Shown: positions 42,258 to 52,254, numbered from the stretch's first letter. The stretch: DNA of 64,000 bases from Solimonas sp. K1W22B-7 (GCF_003428335.1 NZ_CP031704.1:4216001-4280000); one strand, 5' to 3'. The notes: generated by a model from the sequence alone, not told the origin. Program-made: numbers and translations.

Positions 42258-43249
42258 GCCGGGGCTCCCGTGGGGTCTGCGTAGATGTCGCGGTTGATTT
42301 CGTCGAGGTCCGGCACGGGGCTGTCGAGGGCGAACTGCAGGGCGTCGTCGATGTCGGCTTCGATCTGCTTTTTCAGGTCTTCCAGCTCGGCTTCGCTGAT
42401 GCCGCTGGCCAGGACGGCGGCGCGGGTGGCGGGCATGGGGTCCTTGGCCAGGGCGGCGTCGTATTCGGCCTTGGGGATGTAGGCGCCGGGGTCGCCGAAG
42501 TAGTGGCCCATGAAGCGGAAGGTCTTGGCTTCCAGGAGCGTGGGGCCTTCGCCGGACCTTGCGCGGGCGACGGCGGCGGCAGAGGCGGTCCACATGGCTT
42601 CTGGGTCGTTGCCGTCGACGGTGACGCCCAACATGTTGGGGCCGTAGGCGGCGGCACGATCGGAGATGCGGGCGGAGGCGGTGGCCTTGCCGTACGGGGT
42701 GCATTCGCCGTAGCCGTTGTTCTGGCACAGGAAGATCACCGGCAGTTTCCACAGGGCGGCCAGGTTGAGGGCTTCGTGGAAGGCGCCGATGTTGGAGGCG
42801 CCATCACCGAAGCAGCACAGGGTGACCCGGTCCTCGCCCTTGAGCTGGCTGGCCCAGGCCAGGCCGTTGGCGATCGGCAGGCCGCTGCCCACGACACCCG
42901 TCGTGACCATCACGCCGGAGGCGGGGTGGGTGATGTGCATGGCGCCGCCCTTGCCCTTGCAGGCGCCGGTGGCCTTGCCGTAGTACTCGGCGAACAGGGA
43001 CCGTAGCGGGATCCCCTTGGCCAGCTGGTCGTGGATGCCGCGGTAGGTGGTCACCAGGTAGTCGCGGGCATTCAGGTGTACGCCCATCGCCGCCGCCAGG
43101 ATCTCCTGGCCGCGCGGGGAGTAGTACACCGCCGCCAGGCGGCCCGACCGCAGAAGACCGCGGAAGCGCTCGTCCACCAGGTGGATGCGCAGGGCGAGGG
43201 TGTAGACGGCCAGCAGTGCCGCTGGAGAGAGGGATTCGGTGGTAGGCAT
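42254..43249 (-). CDS. 2-oxoacid dehydrogenase E1 component, alpha subunit
   Basis: 331 residues. TPP motif GDG at 148-150 to NN at 177-178 (FGDGASNIGAFHEALNLAALWKLPV). The RGIHDQLAKGIPL and CKGKGGAMHI stretches are standard. It resembles AcoA/PdhA. Start 43249 has GAGGAGACGC before it; the frame extends upstream but into the AT-rich promoter. First gene of the minus-strand operon of six; the TetR at 43575 is divergent. The acid it decarboxylates is unknown; acetoin cleavage is unlikely in this context. Confidence 0.9.
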   Translation of the reverse strand: MPTTESLSPAALLAVYTLALRIHLVDERFRGLLRSGRLAAVYYSPRGQEILAAAMGVHLNARDYLVTTYRGIHDQLAKGIPLRSLFAEYYGKATGACKGKGGAMHITHPASGVMVTTGVVGSGLPIANGLAWASQLKGEDRVTLCCFGDGASNIGAFHEALNLAALWKLPVIFLCQNNGYGECTPYGKATASARISDRAAAYGPNMLGVTVDGNDPEAMWTASAAAVARARSGEGPTLLEAKTFRFMGHYFGDPGAYIPKAEYDAALAKDPMPATRAAVLASGISEAELEDLKKQIEADIDDALQFALDSPVPDLDEINRDIYADPTGAPA

Positions 43250-43286
43250 GCGTCTCCTCAGGGCCTGTTCATCTTTGTTATTTAGA

Positions 43287-43300
43287 CAACAATGATGTTG
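43287..43300. promoter_or_regulatory. palindrome in the E1-alpha/TetR divergent region
   Basis: CAACA-ATGA-TGTTG, 38 bases upstream of the E1-alpha start at 43249. The divergent region 43250-43574 (325 bp) is AT-rich here; the remainder towards the TetR gene shows no ORF and no other strong repeat. Likely operator for the TetR at 43575. Confidence 0.55.
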
Positions 43301-43574
43301 ATTATCTACAGGCTCCCGACCGCTGTAAAGGCAAGACTGCATCTGCGGAAAACTTCGCCGCGCGCCGGGTCAAATCCACGGACCGCGCCGCGCCAAACCC
43401 GCGAAAAGGCAGGAAACCCCGCGGCGGCCGCCCGCATGGTGACGCCCTGCACTTGCCTGTAATATTTGAAAAAGGACGACAACAGGTCCGGCACCGGCTT
43501 TTTTTGCAGAAGCCGACGGCTCCTGGCACTCCCGCGCGCTGCCGACAAGCCCACGACACGCAAACAGGCTCCCG

Positions 43575-44219
43575 ATGAGGCAACCCCCGAAAGCAGGCAA
43601 GACGACCGTCAAGAAGGCCGGCAAGGCTGCGAGCCCGCGCCGGCAGTACGACAGCCCCTTGCGGCGGCAGCAGGCCGCGGAGACCCGCGAGCGCATCATC
43701 GCCGCCGGTGCCGAGATCGCGCACCGGCTGCCGGCCTGGGACTGGAGCCAGATGACCTTCAAGGCAGTGGGAGAGCTGGCCGGCGTCAGCGAGCGCACCG
43801 TGCATCGCTACATCGCCACCGAGCGCCAGCTGCGCGACGCCGTGCTGCAGCGCCTGTTCCAAGAGTCCGGCATCAGCCTCGACGGCCTTACCCTGGGCGA
43901 CTTCGCCGGCATCGCCACGCGCGCCTACCGCTACATCTCCTCGTTCACGGTCTCGCACTACCCGGTGACGGACCCGACCTTCGCCGCGATGGACCAGCAC
44001 CGGCGCGCGGCACTGATCGGCGCGGTGGTGCAGTCCACCCCGGGCTGGTCGCAGGAACAGCGGGAGATCGTGGCGTCGATGCTCGACATGTTCTGGCACC
44101 CGGCGCTCAACGAGCGCCTGACCACCAGCTGGCAGTTCGACGCCGACCGCGCCAGCCAGGCGATGACCTGGATGATCGGCCTGATCAACAAGGCGATCCA
44201 GCAGGGCCACAAGCCCTGA
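43575..44219 (+). CDS. TetR-family transcriptional regulator
   Basis: 214 residues. A Lys/Ala-rich N-terminal extension (about 25 residues) precedes the helix-turn-helix AAETRERIIAAGAEIAH...MTFKAVGELAGVSERTVHRYIATE. The ligand-binding part contains DMFWHPALNERLTTSW. It is not close to the pair at 3679 and 7286. Divergent from the E1/lipoyl/Rieske operon, so its likely target is that operon, via the palindrome at 43287. Ligand unknown; a CoA ester, as for KstR2-type regulators, is possible. Confidence 0.9.
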   Translation: MRQPPKAGKTTVKKAGKAASPRRQYDSPLRRQQAAETRERIIAAGAEIAHRLPAWDWSQMTFKAVGELAGVSERTVHRYIATERQLRDAVLQRLFQESGISLDGLTLGDFAGIATRAYRYISSFTVSHYPVTDPTFAAMDQHRRAALIGAVVQSTPGWSQEQREIVASMLDMFWHPALNERLTTSWQFDADRASQAMTWMIGLINKAIQQGHKP

Positions 44220-44271
44220 CCGGGCATGATGACCCTGGCTCGTTTGCGCTCGAGCGGGCGCGGAAACAGGC

Positions 44272-44592
44272 TCAGAACTGGCTGGCGGGCAGCCGCACGA
44301 CCAGGCCGTCCAACTCCTGCCTGACGATGATCTGGCAGGTCAGGCGGCTGTTTTCTTCCACGTGCAGCGCGCCATCCAGCATCATGGCTTCCTCCTCGGA
44401 CTGCGGCGCCAGCTTGTCCTTCCAGGCGGGATCGACATAGCCATGGCAGGTGGCGCAGGTGCAGCAGCCCCCGCAGTCGCCGACGATGCCCGGCAGCATG
44501 TTGTCGACCGCGGCCTGCATGACGCTCTTGCCCTCCTCGGCCTCGATGAGGTGCTGGGTACCGTTGTGCTGGATGAACAGAATCTTGGGCAT
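44272..44592 (-). CDS. 2Fe-2S ferredoxin, adrenodoxin/putidaredoxin type
   Basis: 106 residues, with cluster ligands Cys40, Cys46, Cys49 (CGGCCTCATC region) and Cys86 (RLTCQI). Size and spacing fit the vertebrate-type ferredoxins that pass electrons to bacterial class I P450s. No reductase gene is in the window. It may serve the P450s at 33404 or 7921 or, less likely, a Rieske oxygenase. Divergent from the XdhC-like gene; convergent with the TetR gene. Confidence 0.92.
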   Translation of the reverse strand: MPKILFIQHNGTQHLIEAEEGKSVMQAAVDNMLPGIVGDCGGCCTCATCHGYVDPAWKDKLAPQSEEEAMMLDGALHVEENSRLTCQIIVRQELDGLVVRLPASQF

Positions 44593-44763
44593 GTGAAACT
44601 CAGGCGAATAGTCGGTTTGCGGCGAAAGCTACGGGAAGCTGACGGGAACAAGGCAATGATCCGCAGCTGCAGGCCAAAGCAAGTCCGTGGCCAGGCTGTG
44701 GCAACACATGATCTCAACCCTCATCATTGGCCGCCAGTGATGTCTGACCGGAGTATATGGCCC

Positions 44764-44791
44764 AATCAGTGTCTCTGTACTGACACTGATT
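44764..44791. promoter_or_regulatory. perfect 10-bp-arm inverted repeat before the XdhC-like gene
   Basis: AATCAGTGTC (44764-44773), 8-bp spacer TCTGTACT, GACACTGATT (44782-44791). It ends 17 bases before the start codon at 44809, where a repressor would cover the promoter. Confidence 0.65.
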
Positions 44792-44808
44792 TGTTTACCA
44801 TAGGGACA

Positions 44809-45900
44809 ATGACCCCCCACGAATTCGCCGATCTGTACTCGGGCCTGCAGCAGCTGCAGGAGAGCGGCTTTTCCGGCGGCGCGGCGCTGGCCACGCTGGT
44901 GCACACCCGTGGCCCGGTATTCCGGCGCCCGGGCGCGCGCATGCTGGTGTTCGGCGACGGCCGCGTCGTGCGCGGGCTCTCCGCGGGCTGCCCGGAAGCC
45001 GACATCATCGAACGCTCGCGCGACGTCATCGCCACCGGCCAGGCGCGGCTGCTGCGCTACGACCGCGAGCATGGCTACGACGCGCTGATGGAACTCGGCT
45101 GCGGCGGCGAGATGGAAGTGTTGCTGGAGCCGCTGCGAGCGGCCGGGCAGTTGCGCTTCGCCGAAGTGGTCACACAGTCCCTGCGGCAGCGCAGCCAGGG
45201 CCTGCTGATGACGGTTTTCAGCCAGGATGGCCAATGCCTGCCGCAGCCGCGACGCCTGGTCTGGGGCGGCAGCGTGCTGCTCGACGAACTCGACGATCCG
45301 CAACTCAGCGATACCCTGCTCTCCGGCGTCGCTCCTGAGGACAGCCTGCCCGCGACACGCCTGGAAAGGGTCGCCACGCCCGGTGGAGAGTTCCAGGTGC
45401 TGGTCGAGCGCCTGCGCCCGCCCCTGCGCCTGGTGCTGGTCGGCATCAACACCACCGCCCTGGCGCTCGCCCGGCTCGCCCGCGGCCTGGGCTGGCAGGT
45501 CTGCCTGGTGGATCATCGGGAAGACTCCGTGCTGTCCGGATTGCCTGCAGGCGTGGACCTGCTGCATGCGCAGCCGCAGAACCTCGCGCAGCAGATCGCC
45601 CCGGACACCCGCACCGCGGTCGTCGTGATGACCCACAACCTCGAGCGCGACCTCGCCTGCCTGCAGGCACTGCGCGCGGTGCGCCTGGCGTACCTGGGCG
45701 CACTGGGATCCCGCAGCCGCGCGGCGAAGATGCGCGAAGCGGCCGGTGTCACGACCGCGCCGCTGCACGCGCCCGCGGGACTCGACATCGGTTCGGAAAC
45801 GCCGGAGGAAATCGCGCTGGCCATCGCCGCGGAAATCCAGGCGGCGGCTAGCGGACACGGCGGCGGTCGCCTCAGTGCCGGCGACGGTCCGATCCACTGA
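44809..45900 (+). CDS. XdhC/CoxF family protein
   Basis: 363 residues. N-terminal XdhC_CoxI region: GGAALATLVHTRGPVFRRPGARMLVFGDGRVVRGLSAGCPEADI, then GCGGEMEVLLEPL. C-terminal Rossmann-like half with RLVLVGINTTALALARLARGLGWQVCLVD and AYLGALGSRSRAAKM. XdhC helps insert and sulfurate the molybdenum cofactor of xanthine-dehydrogenase-type hydroxylases. No such hydroxylase gene is in this window. Start 44809 follows a strong inverted repeat; an upstream open frame is not supported. Convergent with the acyl-CoA ligase gene. Confidence 0.85.
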   Translation: MTPHEFADLYSGLQQLQESGFSGGAALATLVHTRGPVFRRPGARMLVFGDGRVVRGLSAGCPEADIIERSRDVIATGQARLLRYDREHGYDALMELGCGGEMEVLLEPLRAAGQLRFAEVVTQSLRQRSQGLLMTVFSQDGQCLPQPRRLVWGGSVLLDELDDPQLSDTLLSGVAPEDSLPATRLERVATPGGEFQVLVERLRPPLRLVLVGINTTALALARLARGLGWQVCLVDHREDSVLSGLPAGVDLLHAQPQNLAQQIAPDTRTAVVVMTHNLERDLACLQALRAVRLAYLGALGSRSRAAKMREAAGVTTAPLHAPAGLDIGSETPEEIALAIAAEIQAAASGHGGGRLSAGDGPIH

Positions 45901-45921
45901 ATCCCTGGCGAAGAGCGGGGC

Positions 45922-47655
45922 TCAGGCCGCCGGTGCGGCTGCGAGCACGACGCCAAGGCGCTGCGCGGCCAGCTGGCGCAGTTCACCGGACTTGACCTTG
46001 CCGTTGCCGGTCACTGCCATGTCCTCTTCATGGAGGAACAGGAAGCGGCGCGGCACCTTGAAGCTGGCCAGGCGCTCCTTCAGGAAGGCACGCATCTCGT
46101 CTTCCACAAGCTGCACGCCCTCATGCGGGATGACGCAGGCCACCGCGATCTCGCCCAGCGTCTCATGCGGCACGCCGACGGTCTGCGCGCGGCGCACGCC
46201 CGGGCACAGCGCGAGCACGGCATCGATCTCCAGCGGCGAGACATTGGCGCCGCCGGTCTTGATGATCTCCGTAAGCCGCCCTTCCCAGTACAGGCGGCCG
46301 ATCCCGTCGACATAGCCGCCGTCGCCGGTGCGGTAGTAGCCCTCGTCGTCCAGGCTGTCTTCCACGGCCTTGCCGATGTAGCCCAGCATCAGTGTCGGGC
46401 CCTTGATGCAGATTTCACCGCGCGCACCGCGCGGAACCACCGCGCCGGTCAGCGGATCGATGACCTTCAGGATGTTGCCCGGCAGCGGCACGCCGGCGCT
46501 GCCCGCGTACTGCTCGACCGGGGTATCGGCGGAGTACGAGGTGTTGATCGTCATCGTCTCGGTGGCGCCGAAGGACATCGGCAGGCGCCAGTCCGTCTTC
46601 ACCGTCGGGTGCTGCTGCATCAGCGCGGAGTTGGTGATGTAGCGCAGGCTGGAGAGATCGGTGCTGCTCCAGTTGTCCGCTTCCTGCAGCCGCGCCCACT
46701 GGTGCGGCCGGCCCGACAGGAAGCTGACGCGCTCGTCCTGCATGAGCCTGAGCGCCCTCTCCGGCTCGAAGTAGGGCTGCAGCACGACGGCGCCGCCGGT
46801 CGACAGTGCCACGCCCACCACCATCGTGATGTTGCCGGACCAGAAGAAGCCGTTGCCGGTCCAGCTGCGCACGGCGCCTTCGACGCTCATCACGCGCGGC
46901 CAGCGCCACCACTGGATGGCGAAGGCACGCTGCGCGTGCAGGATGCCCTTGGGCAGGCTGGTGGTGCCCGAGGAGAAGAACAGGCCGCCGGCGTCCGCGG
47001 GCGTCACCGTCGCGGCGCGCGCATCGACCACGGCATCCGGTATCGCCCGCCCCTGCGCGAGAAACCCGTCCCAGGATTCGAAGCAGGCGGCAGTGACGTC
47101 GCCCTGCGCCGTGGTTCCGGTGACCGGCTCCAGGCGCACCAGGTGGCGCAGGAACGGGAATTTCGCGGACTGCAGCTGCCCCGGCGCCGCCGAGCGGATC
47201 TGCGGCTCCAGTTCCGTGAGCAGGCCGCCAAAGTCCTTCTTCAGCACGCGGCCGTCGAACAGCAGCACCGACACCCCGGACACCGCGACCAGGTGCTCCA
47301 GTTCGGTAGCGGTGGAGAACGAACTCAGGCCCACGGAAACGCCGCCCGCGAGCCCGGTGCCGAACACGGCGGACAGGTACTCCGGACGATTGGTCATCAG
47401 GATGCCGACGCGGCTGTCCTTGCCGACGCCGCAGGCGATCAGCGCCTTGGCGACCTCGACCGACTTCTGCCACAGCGTGCGGTAGGACCAGCGCTCCACA
47501 CCGTCCGGCGTGTGCATCACCAGCGCCTCGGCCTCGGCATGGCGCGTGGTCACCTCGCGCAGATAGCCCGGGATCGTCAGCGAGCCGATGCCGGGCTCTT
47601 CGGCGAGCGGAATGCCGTGGACGACCGACGGCGAAGGAGGAACGGTAGCTTGCAT
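45922..47655 (-). CDS. AMP-forming acyl-CoA synthetase
   Basis: 577 residues. P-loop FSSGTTSLPKG; adenine region FGATETMTINTSY (in place of the typical YGxTE); GYYRTGDGG and EGRLTEIIKTGG; C-terminal GNGKVKSGEL with the Lys. It resembles benzoate/cyclohexanecarboxylate-type or bile-acid ligases more than acetyl-CoA synthetase. It follows the MaoC-like gene (2-bp gap) in the long minus-strand run. Probably activates the acid that the downstream dehydrogenases and hydratase then process. Confidence 0.9.
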   Translation of the reverse strand: MQATVPPSPSVVHGIPLAEEPGIGSLTIPGYLREVTTRHAEAEALVMHTPDGVERWSYRTLWQKSVEVAKALIACGVGKDSRVGILMTNRPEYLSAVFGTGLAGGVSVGLSSFSTATELEHLVAVSGVSVLLFDGRVLKKDFGGLLTELEPQIRSAAPGQLQSAKFPFLRHLVRLEPVTGTTAQGDVTAACFESWDGFLAQGRAIPDAVVDARAATVTPADAGGLFFSSGTTSLPKGILHAQRAFAIQWWRWPRVMSVEGAVRSWTGNGFFWSGNITMVVGVALSTGGAVVLQPYFEPERALRLMQDERVSFLSGRPHQWARLQEADNWSSTDLSSLRYITNSALMQQHPTVKTDWRLPMSFGATETMTINTSYSADTPVEQYAGSAGVPLPGNILKVIDPLTGAVVPRGARGEICIKGPTLMLGYIGKAVEDSLDDEGYYRTGDGGYVDGIGRLYWEGRLTEIIKTGGANVSPLEIDAVLALCPGVRRAQTVGVPHETLGEIAVACVIPHEGVQLVEDEMRAFLKERLASFKVPRRFLFLHEEDMAVTGNGKVKSGELRQLAAQRLGVVLAAAPAA

Positions 47656-47657
47656 GC

Positions 47658-48848
47658 TCAGTACGGCAGCTGCACTTCGGCCGTGCCCTTCAGCATCTGG
47701 TCGCCGCGCTGCGTGGTCATCCTGACCTCGACCACCGCCACCGGGCAGCCGTAGGGCGAGTTCTGCTGCTTGTCCACCACCTCGCCGTCGATGAAGGTCA
47801 CGTCGCCCTCGAAGGCCGGGCTGCGGAACTGCGTCCTGGAATGCCAGACGAAGCCGTTGTGGCCCGCCCAGTAGGAGACGTAGTCGATCTGCCAGGCATT
47901 TGTGGAAGCGCCGTAACCGTACATGCCGCCCATGCCGATGTTCGAGGCCTTCTCCAGGTTCACGTGACCGCTGGAGGGACCGTAGTACAGGCCGTCACCC
48001 TGGCGCGGATCGATCTTGCGCGCCTCGTGGTCGTAGCTCATGTCCTTGGCGAAGCCGGCATCCTCCCGGGCGGGGTCCTTCTCGCCCTCCGGCACGTTCC
48101 AGCGCCAGGTGCCCCAGATGTTCTGGCGGAAGGCGCGGTACTCGGTGACGAAAGTGGCGATGGAGTGCGGGCCGATGACGCGGCGCGGCAGCTTGTCGCC
48201 GACCTTCACCTGGCTGAACTGCGGCGAGCGGCCCTCGCGGTTCGACAGGATCCAGTCGTAGCGGATCTTGTGGATCTCGGCGAGCTCTTCCTTGTCCCAG
48301 CGCTTGGGCGAGGCCTTCTCCTTGCCGTAGACGCCGCGCTTGTTGGCTTCCTCGATCAGGTAGCGGATCGCGGTGGCCCGCTCTCGCGCCACCAGGACAC
48401 CGTCCTGGTTGCGGTGCTCGGTGTCGCCGCGCGAGAACACGGTGGGGCCGCCGAAACCGGTGTCCTTGACGTCATAGCCATCGAAGCGGCGCTTCTGGAA
48501 CAGCTTGTCGCCCGGACGCACCGGCGCACCGAAGAACCACCATTCCTCGCCTCCGAAGATCAGGTGGCTGCCGGGAATCTTGCCGACGCCGGCGGGATGG
48601 CAGCCATGGCCATAGTCCATCGCCACGGCGAAGGACTGCGGCGCGACGATGCCGCCGAACTTCGACTGCTGCGCGAACTCCTGGTCCCAGTGGATCGGGT
48701 TGGGATAGTCCATCGCCATGACCCAGCGACGGATGTCGGTGGCATTGCAGGGATCCCACAGCTCCGCGAACACCACCGGCTTGCCGACCCAGCGGTCGAG
48801 ATCGCTGAGATCCAGCACCGCGCTTTGCTTGACGTTGTCCGCAGTCAT
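47658..48848 (-). CDS. MaoC-like dehydratase, double hotdog (FAS1-like domain)
   Basis: 396 residues. First hotdog domain LWDPCNATDIRRWVMAMDYPNPIHWDQEF..FGGIVAPQSF is the N-terminal MaoC/FAS1-like dehydratase (UPF0336 look); the second half has DYVSYWAGHNGFVWHSRTQFRSPAFEGDV. The classical hydratase Asp-His pair is suggested by DYPNPIHWD in the first half. It likely hydrates an enoyl-CoA ester in the bulky-substrate version of beta-oxidation, as ChsH1/ChsH2 do. Between the AcuI-like and ligase genes on the same strand. Confidence 0.8.
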   Translation of the reverse strand: MTADNVKQSAVLDLSDLDRWVGKPVVFAELWDPCNATDIRRWVMAMDYPNPIHWDQEFAQQSKFGGIVAPQSFAVAMDYGHGCHPAGVGKIPGSHLIFGGEEWWFFGAPVRPGDKLFQKRRFDGYDVKDTGFGGPTVFSRGDTEHRNQDGVLVARERATAIRYLIEEANKRGVYGKEKASPKRWDKEELAEIHKIRYDWILSNREGRSPQFSQVKVGDKLPRRVIGPHSIATFVTEYRAFRQNIWGTWRWNVPEGEKDPAREDAGFAKDMSYDHEARKIDPRQGDGLYYGPSSGHVNLEKASNIGMGGMYGYGASTNAWQIDYVSYWAGHNGFVWHSRTQFRSPAFEGDVTFIDGEVVDKQQNSPYGCPVAVVEVRMTTQRGDQMLKGTAEVQLPY

Positions 48849-48891
48849 CTCGAGATCACCTTTGAAAAAAACGCCCGGGGCGCTGTCGCGC

Positions 48892-49875
<984 letters not shown>

Positions 49876-49975
49876 GGGAGAACCTGTCGAGAGTAAGGAG
49901 ACGATGAACGAATTCTAGGCCGCGGTCTGCGGGGCATCCCGGCATCTCCTGCGGCGCCTTGGACATTTGACGCAT

Positions 49976-49995
49976 CCGGGCTGGCGCCAGCCCGG
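49976..49995. other. perfect 20-bp palindrome after the ACAD genes
   Basis: CCGGGCTGGC/GCCAGCCCGG, located 4 bases beyond the ACAD stop at 50000 on the minus strand. It could form a strong hairpin but has no T-tract, so it may protect RNA ends or separate transcripts. Confidence 0.6.
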
Positions 49996-49999
49996 AACA

Positions 50000-51052
50000 C
50001 TATGAAAACCGGGCCAGGAAGCGCTCCGCGATCTCCAGCTCGTCCCTGCCCCTGGGCCGGCCGAGCTGCTCGTTGAGCAGGGCCCGCTTGAGGAACAGGT
50101 GGCAGGCGTGTTCGGAGGTCATGCCGATGCCACCATGCAGCTGCAGGGCTTCCTCGGCCACCCGGGCGTAGACCGAGCAGGCATGGACCTTCGCGATACG
50201 GGCCAGGCCTTCAGCCTCGGCATCGTCGACGCGGCCTTCGACCCGGCCCAGGCTGTCGGCCAGCAGCGCCTGTGCCCCGGCCGTGAGCGCCTTGAGATCG
50301 GCGCAGCGATGCTTGAGGGCCTGGAACAGGGCCAGCGGACGGCCGAACTGCCGGCGCGTCTTCAGGTACTCCACCGTCATCTCGAGCAGGGCCTCGGCGC
50401 CGCCCACCGAGTCCGCCGTCAGCGCGAAATCGCGCAGCGTGGACAGGCGGCGGGTCAGGGCGCGGGCGGCGCTGCCGCCGGCGATCAGCAGCGGCTCTTC
50501 CAGGGCCACGTCGCTGAAACGGACGTCGAACAGGCGCCGCGTCGCGTCCCAGGTCGGGCGCGCGGTGAGCTCCACGCCCGCCTGGCGCAGCGGCACCAGC
50601 GCCACGCGATCCTCGTCCGCCGTGCAGACCAGGAGATGGGTCGCCCGGTCGGCGGAGGGCACGGCCGAGGCCAGGCCGCTGAGCCTGCCCTTGCCGGCCC
50701 CGGCGCGTGCAATGCGCAGCGCGGAGTCCACCCAGGGCGTGGCCACGTACTCGGCGCCGGTGAGGCGCTCCACCCAGCGCTGCTGGTCGGCAAGGCCCGG
50801 CTGGCAGACCGCATCGATCGCCAGCGTGGCAGCAGCATAGGGCGCGCCCGCGAGGTTGCGGCCCATTTCCGTGTGGAAGGCACAGGCACCCGCCAGCCCC
50901 TGCCCCAGCCCGCCCAGTTCTTCGGGCACGGCGACCAGCAGCCAGCCCAGTTCGAGCGTGAGCGGCCAGGTCCTGGCCTCGTCCGCCGCCAGCCCCTGCT
51001 CGCCCAGCACCCGCCGGGCGGATTCCTGCAGTTCCCTCAGCTCGGTACTCAT
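50000..51052 (-). CDS. acyl-CoA dehydrogenase, smaller subunit
   Basis: 350 residues from ATG 51052 (ATGA with the previous stop). The N-terminal part is degenerate; the C-terminal helical domain is standard: YLKTRRQFGRPLALFQALKHRCADLKAL and EALQLHGGIGMTSEHACHLFLKRALL. The frame is open upstream over the partner gene, but that part is antisense-like noise. It pairs with the 401-residue subunit at 51049-52254 as a heteromeric FadE. Confidence 0.88.
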   Translation of the reverse strand: MSTELRELQESARRVLGEQGLAADEARTWPLTLELGWLLVAVPEELGGLGQGLAGACAFHTEMGRNLAGAPYAAATLAIDAVCQPGLADQQRWVERLTGAEYVATPWVDSALRIARAGAGKGRLSGLASAVPSADRATHLLVCTADEDRVALVPLRQAGVELTARPTWDATRRLFDVRFSDVALEEPLLIAGGSAARALTRRLSTLRDFALTADSVGGAEALLEMTVEYLKTRRQFGRPLALFQALKHRCADLKALTAGAQALLADSLGRVEGRVDDAEAEGLARIAKVHACSVYARVAEEALQLHGGIGMTSEHACHLFLKRALLNEQLGRPRGRDELEIAERFLARFS

Positions 51053-52254
51053 GAGCGCTCCACCGGCAGCTGCCAGGTCCTGGGCTCGCGCGGCATGCCC
51101 AGCAGGCGCTCGGCGATGATGTTGCGCTGGATCTCGTCGCTGCCGCCGGCGATCGACCAGTTGTAGGAGTTCATGAAATCCACGGCCCAGTTGCCGGTCT
51201 CCTGGCTGCCGCCGCGCGTGAAGCCCTCGCGGTATTGCGACTCCAGGCCGCCGATGCGCAGGCCCAGCAGGGTGAATTCGCGCAGCGTGCGCGCGTAGTT
51301 CAGCTTGACCAGCGAGGCATCGCCTGCCGCCTCTTCGCCGGAGATCCGCTTCAGCAGATAGCGGTCGGCCAGCGCGCAGACCGCGTCGACCCGGGCGATG
51401 AGCCCACCGAGTTCCCGGCGCAGGATGGGATCGTCGAAACGCCCGCGCTCGCGCATCAGCGTGGGGAAGCGCGCCAGCGAGTAGCGCATGCGCTGCGTCA
51501 GCTCCACCAGCGTCAGGCCGCGCTCCGACGACAGCGTCGACTGCGCCACCGCCCAGCCCTGGCCCTCTTCGCCGACGCGATCCTCGACCGGCACTTCGAC
51601 ATCGTCGAAGAAGATTTCGGAGAACTCGTCGTCGCCGGTGATCTGGGCGATGGGACGCACGGAGACACCTTTGCTGCGCATGTCGAGCAGCAGGTAGGTC
51701 AGCCCGCCTTGCGGCGGCTCCGACTTGCCGGTACGTACCAGCAGCAGGCAGCGGTCCGCATGCTGCGCCAGCGTCGACCAGGTCTTCTGGCCGTTGATCA
51801 CGTAGCGGTCGCCGCGCAGTTCGGCGCGCGTGCGCACCGCGGCGAGGTCGGAACCGGCGTTGGGCTCGGAGAAGCCCTGGCACCAGACCTGGCCCTTGAG
51901 GATGCCCGGAAGATACTTTTCCTTCTGCGCGGCGGTGCCCCATTCGATCAGCGTGCAGGCGGAGTGATAGAGCGCGACGAAGAACAGGATCAGCCGCGGC
52001 GCATCGGCGCGCGCCACCTCCTCGTAGATCACCTTCTGCTCGGCCAGCGAGCGGCCGCCACCGGGCCAGCCCTCAGGCCAGTGCGGCGTCGCATAGCCGG
52101 CCTCGACCAGCCGGGAAAACCAGTCGCGCTGCTGGCGCACGAAGAAGTCCTGGTCGGCACCGGTCACGGTCTGGCGCCAGTCGCGCGGGACATTGCGCTC
52201 CAGCCAGGACCGGACCTGCGCCCGCAACCGATCAGAATCATCAGTGTTGTTCAT
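51049..52254 (-). CDS. acyl-CoA dehydrogenase, larger subunit
   Basis: 401 residues. FAD/substrate stretch QGFSEPNAGSDLAAVRTRAE, then YVINGQKTWSTLAQHADRCLL, and the end NWSIAGGSDEIQRNIIAERLLGMPREPRTW with the terminal Arg signature. Oxidises an acyl-CoA to the enoyl-CoA. No ribosome site is seen; the start codon is inside a perfect inverted repeat (52243-52263). It overlaps the smaller subunit by 4 bp and follows the Rieske ferredoxin by 9 bases. Confidence 0.92.
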   Translation of the reverse strand: MNNTDDSDRLRAQVRSWLERNVPRDWRQTVTGADQDFFVRQQRDWFSRLVEAGYATPHWPEGWPGGGRSLAEQKVIYEEVARADAPRLILFFVALYHSACTLIEWGTAAQKEKYLPGILKGQVWCQGFSEPNAGSDLAAVRTRAELRGDRYVINGQKTWSTLAQHADRCLLLVRTGKSEPPQGGLTYLLLDMRSKGVSVRPIAQITGDDEFSEIFFDDVEVPVEDRVGEEGQGWAVAQSTLSSERGLTLVELTQRMRYSLARFPTLMRERGRFDDPILRRELGGLIARVDAVCALADRYLLKRISGEEAAGDASLVKLNYARTLREFTLLGLRIGGLESQYREGFTRGGSQETGNWAVDFMNSYNWSIAGGSDEIQRNIIAERLLGMPREPRTWQLPVERS

